NCBI GenBank assembly: GCA_016938535.1
Contig: JAFGUL010000025.1
Coordinates: 1-21,025 of the forward strand
Source: Candidatus Delongbacteria bacterium
GTDB lineage: Bacteria > Delongbacteria > UBA4055
Length of the DNA stretch: 21,025 nt
Direction of reading: 5' to 3'
In this document: in pieces, positions 6,747 to 15,924 of the stretch
How positions within the stretch are numbered: position 1 is the stretch's first letter
Layout: every line of letters starts with the position of its first letter
Program-made: the position numbers and the translations under genes
The notes under the pieces: generated by a model
Seen by the model: only the letters and a program-made list of their open reading frames with translations
Told to the model about the DNA's origin: nothing
The model's database searches: none

Positions 6747-7097
6747 ATGGGTAAAAAAATACTTATAATCGATGATCAGCCTGACATACTCGAAGTACTT
6801 ACTGAGATACTTGAAATGCTTGATCACGAAGTAGTTGCTATTACATCCGGCAACAGCCTGAATAAAACGGTTCATCCGCAGGATTTCGATGTCATTATCA
6901 CTGACTATCAGATGCCGGACATGACAGGAGTTGAGATCGCCAAGAAGATCAACTGTACCTGCCCGGGTAAAAAAGTATATATTATCTCCGGATACCATCA
7001 GCTGCTTTCGGACAAAAAAATGGAAGAATACGGAGTAAGCGGAATATTGAATAAACCGTTCGAGATCGATGAACTCAGGAAGGTCGTTGATGCATAA
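6747..7097 (+). CDS. Single-domain response regulator (CheY-like)
   Basis: The 116 residues are just one receiver domain. The acidic pocket is D9-D10, the phospho-acceptor is Asp53 (VIITDYQMPDMTG), the switch serine is Ser81 (YIISGY) and the conserved lysine is Lys103 (NKPFE). There is no output domain, so it acts through protein contacts or in a phosphorelay. No histidine kinase lies nearby. The GGGGAAAAG ribosome site is modest. Its last 8 bases overlap the start of kdsB, so it is co-transcribed with LPS and isoprenoid genes; whether it regulates them is unknown. Confidence 0.88.
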   Translation: MGKKILIIDDQPDILEVLTEILEMLDHEVVAITSGNSLNKTVHPQDFDVIITDYQMPDMTGVEIAKKINCTCPGKKVYIISGYHQLLSDKKMEEYGVSGILNKPFEIDELRKVVDA

Positions 7098-7833
7098 ACC
7101 GAAAACAGCAGGAGTGATACCGGCAAGATACAGTTCGGTCAGACTGCCCGGGAAACCTTTAAAGATGATCAACGGTAAATCAATGATCATGAGGGTAGTT
7201 GAACAGGCTGAGAAATCACAGATGCTCGATGATGTTATTGTGGCTACGGACGATAAGCGAATATTCGATCATATTGTTGAGCACGGTAAAAAAGCTGTCA
7301 TGACTGATGTTTCTATCAGAACCGGTACTGACAGATGTTTCGCTGCTGTGAAAGATTCGGATTATGATATAATTGTCAATATCCAGGGAGATGAACCGCT
7401 TCTGAATCCTGCTACGGTCGATGCGCTTGTCAAAGGTCTTCTGGAAGATGATCTTTCTGTGTGCGCAACACCGGTAAAAAAAGTGTCCGGGACTGAAGCC
7501 GCAGGCAATGTAAATCTCGTAAAAGCGGTTGTGGACAATAACGGTCATGCCATGTACTTTTCAAGGTCTCCTATCCCTTTCAGCAAAGACGACGAACCGG
7601 AATTCTATAAACATATCGGCATTTATGCATACAGAGCGGATTTTCTTAAAACATTTGTGAATATGGAAAGTACAAGTCTTGAAAGGTCTGAATCTTTAGA
7701 GCAGCTCAGAATACTTCAGAACGGCTTTAAGATCAGATGTATTGAAGTCAACGATGATTCTATTGGTGTTGATACGCCGCAGGATCTGGAAAAAGTAAAC
7801 GGGATAGCGATCTCAATAGAAGGCAGAAAATGA
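7090..7833 (+). CDS. kdsB: 3-deoxy-manno-octulosonate cytidylyltransferase (CMP-Kdo synthetase)
   Basis: The enzyme activates Kdo with CTP to CMP-Kdo for LPS inner-core synthesis in the cytoplasm. The nucleotide-binding start reads AGVIPARYSSVRLPGKPL, followed by VIVATDD, the CTP/metal-binding NIQGDEPLL, SRSPIPF, HIGIYAYRADFL, LERSESLEQLRIL and GVDTPQDLE, all typical of KdsB. I choose the ATG at 7090 (247 residues, the usual length), which has AGGAAGG six bases upstream. An alternative start 21 bases earlier would add seven residues with no counterpart in the family. It overlaps the response regulator by 8 bases and dxs by 4 (ATGA), implying coupled translation. It shows that the host makes Kdo-containing LPS. 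Confidence 0.95.
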   Translation: MHKPKTAGVIPARYSSVRLPGKPLKMINGKSMIMRVVEQAEKSQMLDDVIVATDDKRIFDHIVEHGKKAVMTDVSIRTGTDRCFAAVKDSDYDIIVNIQGDEPLLNPATVDALVKGLLEDDLSVCATPVKKVSGTEAAGNVNLVKAVVDNNGHAMYFSRSPIPFSKDDEPEFYKHIGIYAYRADFLKTFVNMESTSLERSESLEQLRILQNGFKIRCIEVNDDSIGVDTPQDLEKVNGIAISIEGRK

Positions 7834-9701
7834 AGGTACTTGGAAAAATAAACTCACCGCTGGATATAAAGAAATTATCAGAAAGAGATCTTCTTTCTCT
7901 TGCAGATGAGACAAGAGAATTTATAATAGAAAATGTTGACAAGACCGGGGGACACCTTGCTCCGAGTCTCGGGGTTGTTGAACTTACCATAGCACTTATG
8001 AAGGTTTATGACCTGCCCAAGGACAAACTCGTATGGGATGTGGGTCATCAGGCTTACGCTCATAAAATTTACACAGGCAGGAGAGAAGTTTTCAATACGA
8101 ACAGGCAGTTAGGGGGGATCAGCGGATTTATAAAACCTTCCGAATCAGAATATGACTCTTTCGGAGTCGGGCACGCTTCCACTTCCATTTCTGCAGGTTT
8201 CGGTTTTGTAATGGCCAGGGATATTCTAAATGAAAAATATAATGTCATATCAGTGATCGGCGACGGTTCAATTACAGGCGGACTGGCTTTTGAAGGGCTC
8301 AATAACGCAGGTGCCTCGGGCAAAAATTTCCTTGTGATCCTCAACGATAACGAGATGTCTATTTCCAAGAATGTCGGAGCTATTTCAAAATACACAACAT
8401 CCGTACTTTCAGATCCTACATACAATAAATTCAAGAACGATATATGGAATTTTGCCGGGAAATATAAAGTCGGTAAACAGATCAGGCAGGGACTTTCAAG
8501 GATAGAGGACAGTGTTAAGACTCTTCTGACTCCGGGAATACTGTTTGAAAAACTCGGATTTAATTATATCGGTCCTGTAAACGGACATAATCTGCCGCTG
8601 CTCATAAAAGTACTCGAAAACATAAAGAACAAAGTATCGGGTCCTGTTTTTCTGCATGTAGTCACGGAAAAGGGAAAAGGTTATAAGCCGGCAGAACAGG
8701 ATGTAAGGGGAACTTATCACGGAGTCGGCCCGGGGATACTTGAACCGGCTAAGACCAAAGATGAGAAACCGAAATATCAGGATATTTTCGGAAAGACCCT
8801 GTGTGATATAGCAGAAAGGAACAAGAAAATAGTTGCAATAACCGCTGCTATGGCGGTAGGAACAGGTCTTGCCGATTTCTGCGAAAGATATCCTGACAGA
8901 TTTTTCGATGTAGGCATAGCAGAAGAACATGCCGTTACATTTGCAGCCGCACTGTCGCTAAAAGGACTTAAACCCGTTGTTGCGATATATTCTACATTTC
9001 TTCAGAGGTCGTTGGATCAGATTATTCATGACTGCGCTTTACAGGAACTTGATATGATCTTCGCTATCGACAGAGCCGGACTTGTGGGTGAGGACGGTCC
9101 GACCCATCACGGAGTTTTTGATATTTCATACCTGAGAATGATCCCGAATTTAATTATTATGTCGCCTGCGAATGAGAATGAACTTGCTGATATGCTTGAA
9201 TACGCTGCTGCAAACAGGGGGGTTTTCGCAATAAGATACCCGCGCGGATCCGGACCCGGATGCGAAGACATTGCTCCTGATGCAAAAAGGATCGCTTTGG
9301 GCAAAGGCGAACTAGTAAGGAAAGGTTCCAAAACAGCAGTTTTGTGCGCCGGCAACATTACCAATTCAGCAATTCAGGCCGCGGAAATCTTAAAAAATGA
9401 CAATATTGATGCCGCAATTTACAACATGAAATTCGTTAAGCCCCTTGACATTTCCATACTTGACGAAGCGGCTGAAAAATTCGACAATATCATAACAGTA
9501 GAAGAAAATTCCCTCGCAGGAGGATTCGGTTCCGCCGTACTTGAGTATTATAATTCAGAAGCAGTAAATGTCAACCTGAAGAGAATAGGAATTCCGGATA
9601 AATTCGTAGAACACGGTAAAGTTGAAGAACTCCTTAAAATCCTGAGACTTGATCCCTCTGGACTCGCTGAACAGATAGCGGATTTTGTAAAAAAGACATA
9701 A
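7830..9701 (+). CDS. dxs: 1-deoxy-D-xylulose-5-phosphate synthase
   Basis: Dxs condenses pyruvate and glyceraldehyde 3-phosphate with loss of CO2, using thiamine diphosphate. It is the first step of the MEP isoprenoid pathway. The protein has 623 residues, the standard length. The thiamine motif GDG (144-146) is followed by Asn172 in NDNEMS. The activating glutamate is Glu365 in GIAEEHAV. The transketolase-type pyrimidine domain contains RAGLVGEDGPTHHG, and the C-terminal domain contains EENSLAGGFGSAV. The start codon overlaps the stop of kdsB (ATGA). The gene is followed by a promoter and a terminator/attenuator before rimP. Nothing is missing or odd in the enzyme itself. Confidence 0.97.
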   Translation: MKVLGKINSPLDIKKLSERDLLSLADETREFIIENVDKTGGHLAPSLGVVELTIALMKVYDLPKDKLVWDVGHQAYAHKIYTGRREVFNTNRQLGGISGFIKPSESEYDSFGVGHASTSISAGFGFVMARDILNEKYNVISVIGDGSITGGLAFEGLNNAGASGKNFLVILNDNEMSISKNVGAISKYTTSVLSDPTYNKFKNDIWNFAGKYKVGKQIRQGLSRIEDSVKTLLTPGILFEKLGFNYIGPVNGHNLPLLIKVLENIKNKVSGPVFLHVVTEKGKGYKPAEQDVRGTYHGVGPGILEPAKTKDEKPKYQDIFGKTLCDIAERNKKIVAITAAMAVGTGLADFCERYPDRFFDVGIAEEHAVTFAAALSLKGLKPVVAIYSTFLQRSLDQIIHDCALQELDMIFAIDRAGLVGEDGPTHHGVFDISYLRMIPNLIIMSPANENELADMLEYAAANRGVFAIRYPRGSGPGCEDIAPDAKRIALGKGELVRKGSKTAVLCAGNITNSAIQAAEILKNDNIDAAIYNMKFVKPLDISILDEAAEKFDNIITVEENSLAGGFGSAVLEYYNSEAVNVNLKRIGIPDKFVEHGKVEELLKILRLDPSGLAEQIADFVKKT

Positions 9702-9709
9702 GATAAAGC

Positions 9710-9738
9710 TTGCTTTTTGTAATATTCGGTATTATATT
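9710..9738 (+). promoter_or_regulatory. Putative promoter of the rimP-nusA-infB operon
   Basis: TTGCTT (9710-9715) and TATATT (9733-9738) are 17 bases apart. A start near 9745 gives a leader of about 75 bases that contains the terminator hairpin at 9766-9789 before the rimP ribosome site. Confidence 0.45.
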
Positions 9739-9765
9739 TCGGGCTGTAGTTTAACGAATGGCTGA

Positions 9766-9789
9766 AAAGTGGGAAATCCCGCTTTTTTT
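9766..9789 (+). terminator. Rho-independent terminator, probable rimP-leader attenuator
   Basis: AAAGTGGGA (9766-9774) pairs with TCCCGCTTT (9777-9785), with one G-T pair and an effective AAAT loop; a run of seven T's (9783-9789) closes it. It can end dxs transcripts. It also lies downstream of the proposed rimP promoter and just before AAGGAGGT, the position of attenuators known before rimP operons in several bacterial groups. Confidence 0.7.
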
Positions 9790-9818
9790 GTTATAAAGGA
9801 GGTAAAATTACGCAGGAA

Positions 9819-10268
9819 ATGAAGGACAGAATTGCAGAAGTGATAGAGCCGATATCGCAAAAATACGGACAGGAACTTGTAGACATTGTACTGACTTCAA
9901 ATTCAAGAGGAGTTCTGATAAAGGTTTCGGTAGGATCAAAAGAGGGTCCTAAAGTGTCAGATCTCACGGCTATTACAAAAGAATTCAATAAAACTGCCGC
10001 ATTGACCCCGGAGAGATTCTTTAATGGTGATTATCAGATGGAAGTAAGTTCTCCCGGCATTGACAGAGAGCTGAAAACTTATAATGATTTTTACTGGAAC
10101 GAAGGAAGGGATGTTAAGCTGATATACAGAAAAGAAGATGAAGAAATTAAAGCCGAGGGAAATCTTATCAAAGCTGAAGACGAACATGTGATCATAGCCG
10201 TTGAAGAGACCGAATTGCAGATAAGGTATGAGGATATCGTCAAAGCGAAGCTGAAAATAAAATTTTAA
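9819..10268 (+). CDS. rimP: Ribosome maturation factor RimP
   Basis: RimP helps mature the 30S ribosomal subunit. The protein has 149 residues. The N-terminal alpha/beta domain (about 1-80) contains VIEPISQKYGQELVDIVL and the family's EVSSPGIDRELKT at its end. The C-terminal beta-barrel (about 85-149) contains IKAEGNLIKAEDEHVIIAV. It heads the operon, as usual. The ATG used here fits the family N-terminus, but the strong AAGGAGGT at 9796-9803 is about 15 bases away, too far for ideal initiation. In-frame ATT (9807) and ACG (9810) codons lie at short to normal spacing, so a non-standard start (adding 3-4 residues) is possible. Confidence 0.93.
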   Translation: MKDRIAEVIEPISQKYGQELVDIVLTSNSRGVLIKVSVGSKEGPKVSDLTAITKEFNKTAALTPERFFNGDYQMEVSSPGIDRELKTYNDFYWNEGRDVKLIYRKEDEEIKAEGNLIKAEDEHVIIAVEETELQIRYEDIVKAKLKIKF

Positions 10269-10286
10269 TACAGGAGGTCTGTTCAG

Positions 10287-11540
10287 ATGGACGCTAGAGA
10301 AGTAGTAAACGCAATCGAAGGGATTGTAAAGGAAAAGAAAATCGACCGCTCAAAATTAAGCGAGATCGTTAAGTCAATATTTTTAAGCATATTGAAGAAG
10401 AAATACAACCTTGAAGAAGAGGACAGTGCAGAGAATTATTTCAGCGTGACTTTCAACATAGATACAGGTGATGTTGAGATAATCCATGAAAGAGAAGTTG
10501 TTGAAGATGATGAGTTCTACGATCCGGTAAGTCAGATCAGTCTTTCAGACGCTCTTAAAATTGACGAGGATGCTGAAGTAGGTGATGACCTGCCTGAGAT
10601 AATCGACTTTGACTCATTCGGAAGAAGGCACATTATCGCTGCCAAGCAGATACTGGCCCAGAAGATAAAGAAGGTTGAAAGAGCCAACACTTATGACAAC
10701 TATATCGAAAGGATAGGCGAAATAATCATCGGTTCTATCCACCAGATAACTCCTCGGGAGATTAAGATCAATTATGATGATATTGAAGTGATAATGCCAA
10801 AATCAGAGTCTGTTTTCAATGAAAGATACAGAAGAGGCGAACTGATCAAGGCTGTTATTAAGGATGTTTACTACAAAAATCAGGATGTGAAGGTAATAGT
10901 TTCAAGATCTGATGCCGATTTTATTAAAAAGCTGTTTGAATCTGAAGTTCCCGAGATCAGTGACGGCATCATCGAGATCGTTCAGGTCGCAAGAAGGCCG
11001 GGTATAAGGTCGAAAGTCATTCTGGAAACTCTGGACTCAAGAGTTGATCCGGTCGGTGCATGCGTAGGTCAGAGGGGATCGAGGATAACTGCCATTGTAT
11101 CGGAACTCAACAAAGAGAAGATCGACATCATTCAGAGAATAGACGAGCCCAAACTCTTCATCACAAGACTGCTCGGTATTAAAACAGAATATCAACTCGA
11201 TCTCGATGTCGAAAATAAAACAGGCGAGGCTATTGTTCCCGACCATATTTATGAAGATGTAATAGGCATAAGGAACAGTAATATCGAACTGACCGAAGAA
11301 GTATCGGGTTACTCTATCAAGATAATGTCAGAAACTCAGTACGATGAAATAACCAATCTTACTATCCAGAAAGTGGAAGAATTTACCGATGAGCTTAAGC
11401 AGTTCCTTATTGATAACGGTATTGAAGATGCCGAGACTTTCTATGAAATGGATAAAAGTAAACTGCTTGAGATAGAAGGTATGGATGAGGGTAAGTATAA
11501 CTATATAAAGGCAACACTTGACAGTTACTACGCAGAATAA
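10287..11540 (+). CDS. nusA: Transcription termination/antitermination factor NusA
   Basis: NusA binds RNA polymerase and controls pausing, termination and antitermination. The protein has 417 residues. The N-terminal polymerase-binding domain (1-125) is followed by an S1 domain (about 142-206). KH1 (about 235-300) contains GACVGQRGSRI, with its GxxG loop. KH2 spans about 305-375, and a short helix-hairpin-helix-like end (about 380-417) contains LLEIEGMDE. The E. coli-type double acidic repeats are absent; only one partial repeat remains. AGGAGGT lies 8 bases before the ATG. The 3' end overlaps the next gene by 23 bases. Confidence 0.96.
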   Translation: MDAREVVNAIEGIVKEKKIDRSKLSEIVKSIFLSILKKKYNLEEEDSAENYFSVTFNIDTGDVEIIHEREVVEDDEFYDPVSQISLSDALKIDEDAEVGDDLPEIIDFDSFGRRHIIAAKQILAQKIKKVERANTYDNYIERIGEIIIGSIHQITPREIKINYDDIEVIMPKSESVFNERYRRGELIKAVIKDVYYKNQDVKVIVSRSDADFIKKLFESEVPEISDGIIEIVQVARRPGIRSKVILETLDSRVDPVGACVGQRGSRITAIVSELNKEKIDIIQRIDEPKLFITRLLGIKTEYQLDLDVENKTGEAIVPDHIYEDVIGIRNSNIELTEEVSGYSIKIMSETQYDEITNLTIQKVEEFTDELKQFLIDNGIEDAETFYEMDKSKLLEIEGMDEGKYNYIKATLDSYYAE

Positions 11541-11859
11541 TGAGGAATTGCTTAAGAAACTGAGCACTCTGATCAATTTCTCTATCAGATCGGGGGTCGC
11601 AGTGATCGGGCAAAACAGACTTGAGATGACGAAATTTAAGGATCTTGGGCTTGTTCTGTTGAATTCTGAAGTCAGCCGTAATACAGAAAAGAACCTGTCA
11701 GCAAAAATTGAGCCCGGTAAAATGATAAGATTAAATGACGGATTCGATATCGGAAAAATGACCGGAAGGGACGGAATAAAAGTTATGGGATTCGCTAATT
11801 CTGAACTGCAGAGAGAAATAGCAAGACTGATAAAAACACACGAGGGGACCGCACAATGA
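11518..11859 (+). CDS. L7Ae/L30e-family RNA-binding protein (YlxQ-like)
   Basis: The product has 113 residues. Its pattern matches the L7Ae-type proteins usually encoded between nusA and infB: a leading helix (LLKKLSTLINFSIRSGVAVIG), then GLVLLNSEVSRNTEKNL, then GFANSELQREIARLI. These proteins bind kink-turn-like RNA. No in-frame ATG exists near the N-terminus. I use the TTG at 11518, which has AAAGG six bases upstream and lies inside the end of nusA. A TTG at 11548 is an alternative but has a GAGGA only one base away. The stop overlaps infB (ATGA). The usual partner gene ylxR is absent. It is more diverged than its neighbours. Confidence 0.78.
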   Translation: MTVTTQNNEELLKKLSTLINFSIRSGVAVIGQNRLEMTKFKDLGLVLLNSEVSRNTEKNLSAKIEPGKMIRLNDGFDIGKMTGRDGIKVMGFANSELQREIARLIKTHEGTAQ

Positions 11860-14588
11860 AAGAAAAAAAGAGACAAATATCTAAAATCGCTAAAGAACTT
11901 GAACTTACCACTCAGAAAATCCTCGATTTTATCAAGTCAGAGCATCCTGAAGTTGATGTTTCAAAAAGTATTTCAGCCAAAGTTGATGATGATATTTATT
12001 GCAGTATATTGAAAAAATTCGTGCCTGAGACATACAGGAGCTATATTGAAGAAGAAAAACCCAGGAAAAAAGAAGAGGACGAGAAAGTAATAAATGCTCA
12101 GCAGAAGCAGATCGGCATCAAGTCCAGGTTGTCTGAAATAGATGAGATAATTCATTCAGGCGATAATGAGGACGAACAGCCTAAGGAAAAGCGCTCAAGA
12201 AGAAGAATAAAGGACGAAACCAGGTCAAAAGAGGAAATGAAAGAGGAAAGAACTGAGAAGGAAGATCATCCAGTTGAACCTGCTCCCGAACCTGAAATAC
12301 CGAAAAACGAACCTGAACCTCAGGAAGAATCAGAACCGGTTACTGCAGCAATTCCGGAACCCGAAGAAGATGAAAAGAATAAATATACCAAAAGACTTGT
12401 CATAAAAAGACGCTCGGAAACACCCCCAAAAACTGTAAAAGAAAAACCGTCATCAGTAAAAGCCGGAGTAGATTCTACTAAATCTGAAGATAATCCTAAG
12501 CAGGCAGACGGTAAAGGCAAAAAAGTAAAAAAAGCTGATGACAGGGATGCTATAAAAGAAGATAAAGCTCCTAAAGGTAAACCTGTTTTTAAACGCAGAA
12601 GACACAAGAAAGTTTCTGTTGTCGTAGCTGACGGAGGTGTTGTAGAAACTGCCGACGAAGCTGTTAAAAGAGGCGGAAAGAAGAAGCGTAAAAAGGATAA
12701 GGTGAGTCAGGAGGAGGTAAAAGATTCCGTAAAAGAAACTTTGAGTAAAATGAGCACCGATACCTCGAAATCCTTTAAAAAGAAAAAGAAAAGAAAATCA
12801 CAGGCTGACGGTACGGAAATCGAGGTTGAAGTAGATGTTATCAAAGTTTCCGAATTCATTTCAACTTCAGAACTTGCGAATAAGCTTGATGTAAGCGTAA
12901 CTGAGATAATAACCAAATGTTTCAGTCTTGGAATGATGGTAACGATCAACCAGAGACTTGATAAAGAAACTATAGAGCTGATCGCTGCTGAATTTGATAC
13001 TGAAGTCGAGTTCGAGAGTGAATACGATGAGGATTTCTTCTACGAAGACGAACATGAAGACCCTGCACTTTTAAAAGAGAGAAATCCGATCATTACAGTT
13101 ATGGGTCATGTTGATCACGGAAAAACATCCCTGCTTGATTATATAAGAAACACAAAAGTCGTCGCAGGAGAATCCGGCGGCATAACTCAACATATTGGTG
13201 CCTATGTAGTTGACTATAACGACAAGAACCTTACTTTTCTTGATACTCCGGGGCACGAGGCTTTCACCGCGATGCGTTCGAGGGGAGCCAAGGTCACTGA
13301 CATTGTTATCATAGTTATCGCAGCGGACGACAAGGTAAATGCTCAGACCAATGAGGCTATTGATCATGCGCTTCTCGCTGAAGTTCCGATCATTTTTGCG
13401 ATAAACAAGATGGACAGACCGAATGCCGATGCGGAAAGAATAAGAACCCAGCTTTCTCAGAGAAATATTCTTGTAGAGCAGTGGGGCGGAAAGTATCAGT
13501 CTGTAGAGATATCGGCAAAAACAGGTCAGGGGATAGAAGAGCTTCTTGATGCGATAATTCTTGAATCTGATATGCTCGAACTGAAAGCTAATCCTTCATG
13601 TCAGGCGATCGGAACTGTGATCGAATCGAAACTTGATAAGGGTTTCGGTGCTGTTTCAACAATACTCGTTCAAAAAGGGACTTTGAGAGTGGGTGATGTG
13701 TTCGTATGCGGTCAGACTTACGGAAAAGTGAGAGCTATGCTGAACGAAAGAAGAGAGAATGTCGCGGAAGCCAAGCCGGCTTATCCTGTTATGGTGCTCG
13801 GTTTTTCTTCGTCTGCCAATGCGGGAGACAGCTTTATCGTAGTAGATAACGAACAGAAAGCGAGATCAATTGCAAGCAAGAGAGAACAGATAAACAGGGC
13901 TCAGGCACAGCATAAGATTAATATCGTTACTCTAGACAATGTGTCCGAGCAGATAAAACTTGGAGATATCAGGAATCTGAATCTTCTGATAAAGGCAGAT
14001 GCTGACGGTTCTGTTGAGGCTATCGGTGATACCCTGATGAAAATGTCTAATAAGGAAGTGGCTGTCAAGATACTGTCAAAAGGTGTCGGGGCGATCACTG
14101 AAGGAGATGTGCTTCTTGCCGAAGCTTCGGATGCGATCATACTTGGTTTTCATGTAAGGCCCAACAATAAGGCTAAAGAACTTGCACATCAGAAGAAGGT
14201 TGAGATAAGGATATACAGCATAATCTATGATCTTTTTGAAGAAGTAAAAAGCGCGCTTGAAGGTATGTTGAAGCCGCTTATCACGGAAGAACTTCTCGGA
14301 ACGGCAGAAGTGAGAGCCACATTTAAAGTTCCCAAAATGGGTACTATTGCCGGCAGTTATGTTCTGAGCGGAAAAGTTATCAGAAACGCGCTTTTGAAGG
14401 TCATCAGGGATGGCATCGAGATATATCAGGGTAAACTTAATTCCCTAAAGAGAATGAAAGACGATGCAAAAGAAGTAGTGGCCGGATACGAGTGCGGGAT
14501 AGGTATCGAGAACTTTAACGACTTCAAGGAAAACGATATTATTGAGGTATTCGAATATAAAGAAACCCAGAGAAAACTTGAGGTATAA
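11856..14588 (+). CDS. infB: Translation initiation factor IF-2
   Basis: IF-2 is a GTPase that brings initiator fMet-tRNA to the ribosome and promotes subunit joining. The protein has 910 residues. An IF2-N helical domain lies at about 1-55 ([19 protein letters not shown]). A long charged, Lys/Glu/Pro-rich linker (about 60-325) is followed by a second IF2-N domain (about 335-390, [17 protein letters not shown]). The G domain contains GHVDHGKT (417-424), DTPGH (463-467) and NKMD (517-520). Domains II, III and IV follow, with the C-terminal fMet-tRNA-binding barrel near [22 protein letters not shown]. The linker is variable in this family. The start overlaps the previous stop and its stop overlaps rbfA (TAATG). 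Confidence 0.98.
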   Translation: MKEKKRQISKIAKELELTTQKILDFIKSEHPEVDVSKSISAKVDDDIYCSILKKFVPETYRSYIEEEKPRKKEEDEKVINAQQKQIGIKSRLSEIDEIIHSGDNEDEQPKEKRSRRRIKDETRSKEEMKEERTEKEDHPVEPAPEPEIPKNEPEPQEESEPVTAAIPEPEEDEKNKYTKRLVIKRRSETPPKTVKEKPSSVKAGVDSTKSEDNPKQADGKGKKVKKADDRDAIKEDKAPKGKPVFKRRRHKKVSVVVADGGVVETADEAVKRGGKKKRKKDKVSQEEVKDSVKETLSKMSTDTSKSFKKKKKRKSQADGTEIEVEVDVIKVSEFISTSELANKLDVSVTEIITKCFSLGMMVTINQRLDKETIELIAAEFDTEVEFESEYDEDFFYEDEHEDPALLKERNPIITVMGHVDHGKTSLLDYIRNTKVVAGESGGITQHIGAYVVDYNDKNLTFLDTPGHEAFTAMRSRGAKVTDIVIIVIAADDKVNAQTNEAIDHALLAEVPIIFAINKMDRPNADAERIRTQLSQRNILVEQWGGKYQSVEISAKTGQGIEELLDAIILESDMLELKANPSCQAIGTVIESKLDKGFGAVSTILVQKGTLRVGDVFVCGQTYGKVRAMLNERRENVAEAKPAYPVMVLGFSSSANAGDSFIVVDNEQKARSIASKREQINRAQAQHKINIVTLDNVSEQIKLGDIRNLNLLIKADADGSVEAIGDTLMKMSNKEVAVKILSKGVGAITEGDVLLAEASDAIILGFHVRPNNKAKELAHQKKVEIRIYSIIYDLFEEVKSALEGMLKPLITEELLGTAEVRATFKVPKMGTIAGSYVLSGKVIRNALLKVIRDGIEIYQGKLNSLKRMKDDAKEVVAGYECGIGIENFNDFKENDIIEVFEYKETQRKLEV

Positions 14589-14950
14589 TGATGTCGGATA
14601 AAAAAAGGGTAAGCAGAATATCCTCAGAGCTGAAAAAGGCATTATCGAAGATAATATTCAATGATCTGAACATTGAGGATCTTAAATTTGCAAGCATAAC
14701 ACATGTTAAAGTAAGCCCGGATCTTTCAGTAGCGAATGTTTATTTCTCTTCGATAAAGAATTCTCCCGAAGATGTGGAAAACATAGAAAAACTTTTCAGG
14801 CACAACAACAAAACGATAAGAATGAAGATCAGGAATTATATTTCTTTAAGGATCGTTCCCGAGATAAGGTTTTTTTATGACGACACTCTCGACAATGTTT
14901 TTAAGATCGAAGAACTGCTGAACTCTGTTAAAAAAGATAAAGATGAGTGA
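14588..14950 (+). CDS. rbfA: Ribosome-binding factor A
   Basis: RbfA is a KH-fold protein needed for late 30S maturation and cold adaptation. The 120 residues match the family: RVSRISSELKKALSKII at the N-terminus, ITHVKVSPDLSVANVYFS in the core, and LRIVPEIRFFYDDTLDN at the end. Two ATGs occur in tandem; the first shares a base with the infB stop (TAATGATG). The stop lies 8 bases inside nrnA. Confidence 0.95.
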   Translation: MMSDKKRVSRISSELKKALSKIIFNDLNIEDLKFASITHVKVSPDLSVANVYFSSIKNSPEDVENIEKLFRHNNKTIRMKIRNYISLRIVPEIRFFYDDTLDNVFKIEELLNSVKKDKDE

Positions 14951-15920
14951 TCCTGTAGCGAAAATAGGCTCTTTTTTAAAGGAAAGGGATAATTTTCTGA
15001 TCACATCGCATTACGCTCCCGACGGTGACAATATCGGCGCCTGCTGTGCTGTATTTTGGGCACTTAAACTGTCGGGAAAGAAAGCGTTAATTGTTAATGA
15101 AGACAAATTTGTCGAAAGATTCGGTTTTCTTCTCGGAAAAGATCGTAAGGCATTTGTGCGATATGACGATTCGATAGATCAGAAATATGAAAATGTAATA
15201 GTGCTTGATACTGCAAATTTTGAGAGGATAGGAAAAGTAAAGGAGCTTGTGGCCGGAAATGCGTTCATTGTAAACATTGACCATCATCCCACGAATGATA
15301 ATTTCGGCACCTTAAATTATATAGATCCGGCTGCTTCATCAGCATCAGAGATCCTTATAAAAATATTCAGAGAGAACGATATCAGTATCACAAGAGAGAT
15401 TTCTGACTGTCTGCTTGCCGGACTTCTTTCAGATACAGGAGGCCTGCGCTTCGGGAACACGAATATTAAAACTATCGAGGCTGTAAGAGAGCTGATGTCC
15501 TGCGGTTCTGATCTCGCGGATATAACTGACAGAATATTTCTCAGGCTAAGCTACTCTGAAACTGTTAAGATCAGTAAAATAATATCTCAGATCAAACTTT
15601 TCGAAAATGAAAAACTGGCAGTTGCATATAATGACCAGGTTTCTAATCCCCTTATCGAAAACGAGCCTGTACTGATGACCCTAAATTCGATAGAAGAAGC
15701 TGAAGTGTCGGTTTTTATAAGGAAGAACGGTGAAGATTTCTATAAACTGAGCCTGAGATCAAAAGGTGATTTTAATGTCAGCGATTTTTCTTCAAAGTGG
15801 AAGGGCGGCGGGCATAAGAATGCGGCAGGTATAAGATTTTACGGATCTTTAGAAGAACTCGAAAATACTCTGCTGAAAGAACTTAAGCAGCTTTGCCTTA
15901 AATATTACGGAACCGAATAA
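14943..15920 (+). CDS. nrnA: Bifunctional oligoribonuclease/pAp phosphatase NrnA (DHH-DHHA1)
   Basis: NrnA degrades RNA fragments of two to a few nucleotides and can dephosphorylate pAp; it acts in the cytoplasm with Mn2+. The protein has 325 residues. Motif I is SHYAPDGDNIG (H23, D27, D29). A DTAN segment carries motif II. DHH is at 113-115 (VNIDHHPTND), followed by GLLSDTGGLRFGN (motif IV). The DHHA1 domain ends with GGGHKNAAG (288-296), which binds substrate. It overlaps rbfA by 8 bases. Its place between rbfA and truB is common in this operon type. Confidence 0.93.
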   Translation: MSDPVAKIGSFLKERDNFLITSHYAPDGDNIGACCAVFWALKLSGKKALIVNEDKFVERFGFLLGKDRKAFVRYDDSIDQKYENVIVLDTANFERIGKVKELVAGNAFIVNIDHHPTNDNFGTLNYIDPAASSASEILIKIFRENDISITREISDCLLAGLLSDTGGLRFGNTNIKTIEAVRELMSCGSDLADITDRIFLRLSYSETVKISKIISQIKLFENEKLAVAYNDQVSNPLIENEPVLMTLNSIEEAEVSVFIRKNGEDFYKLSLRSKGDFNVSDFSSKWKGGGHKNAAGIRFYGSLEELENTLLKELKQLCLKYYGTE

Positions 15921-15924
15921 ATAA

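Noticed and set aside
9741..9780. A GGGCTGTAGTTTAACG stretch that at first suggested a tRNA or small RNA 5' end.
   Set aside because: No cloverleaf can be drawn: there is no T-loop or CCA-like end, and it runs straight into the terminator stem.
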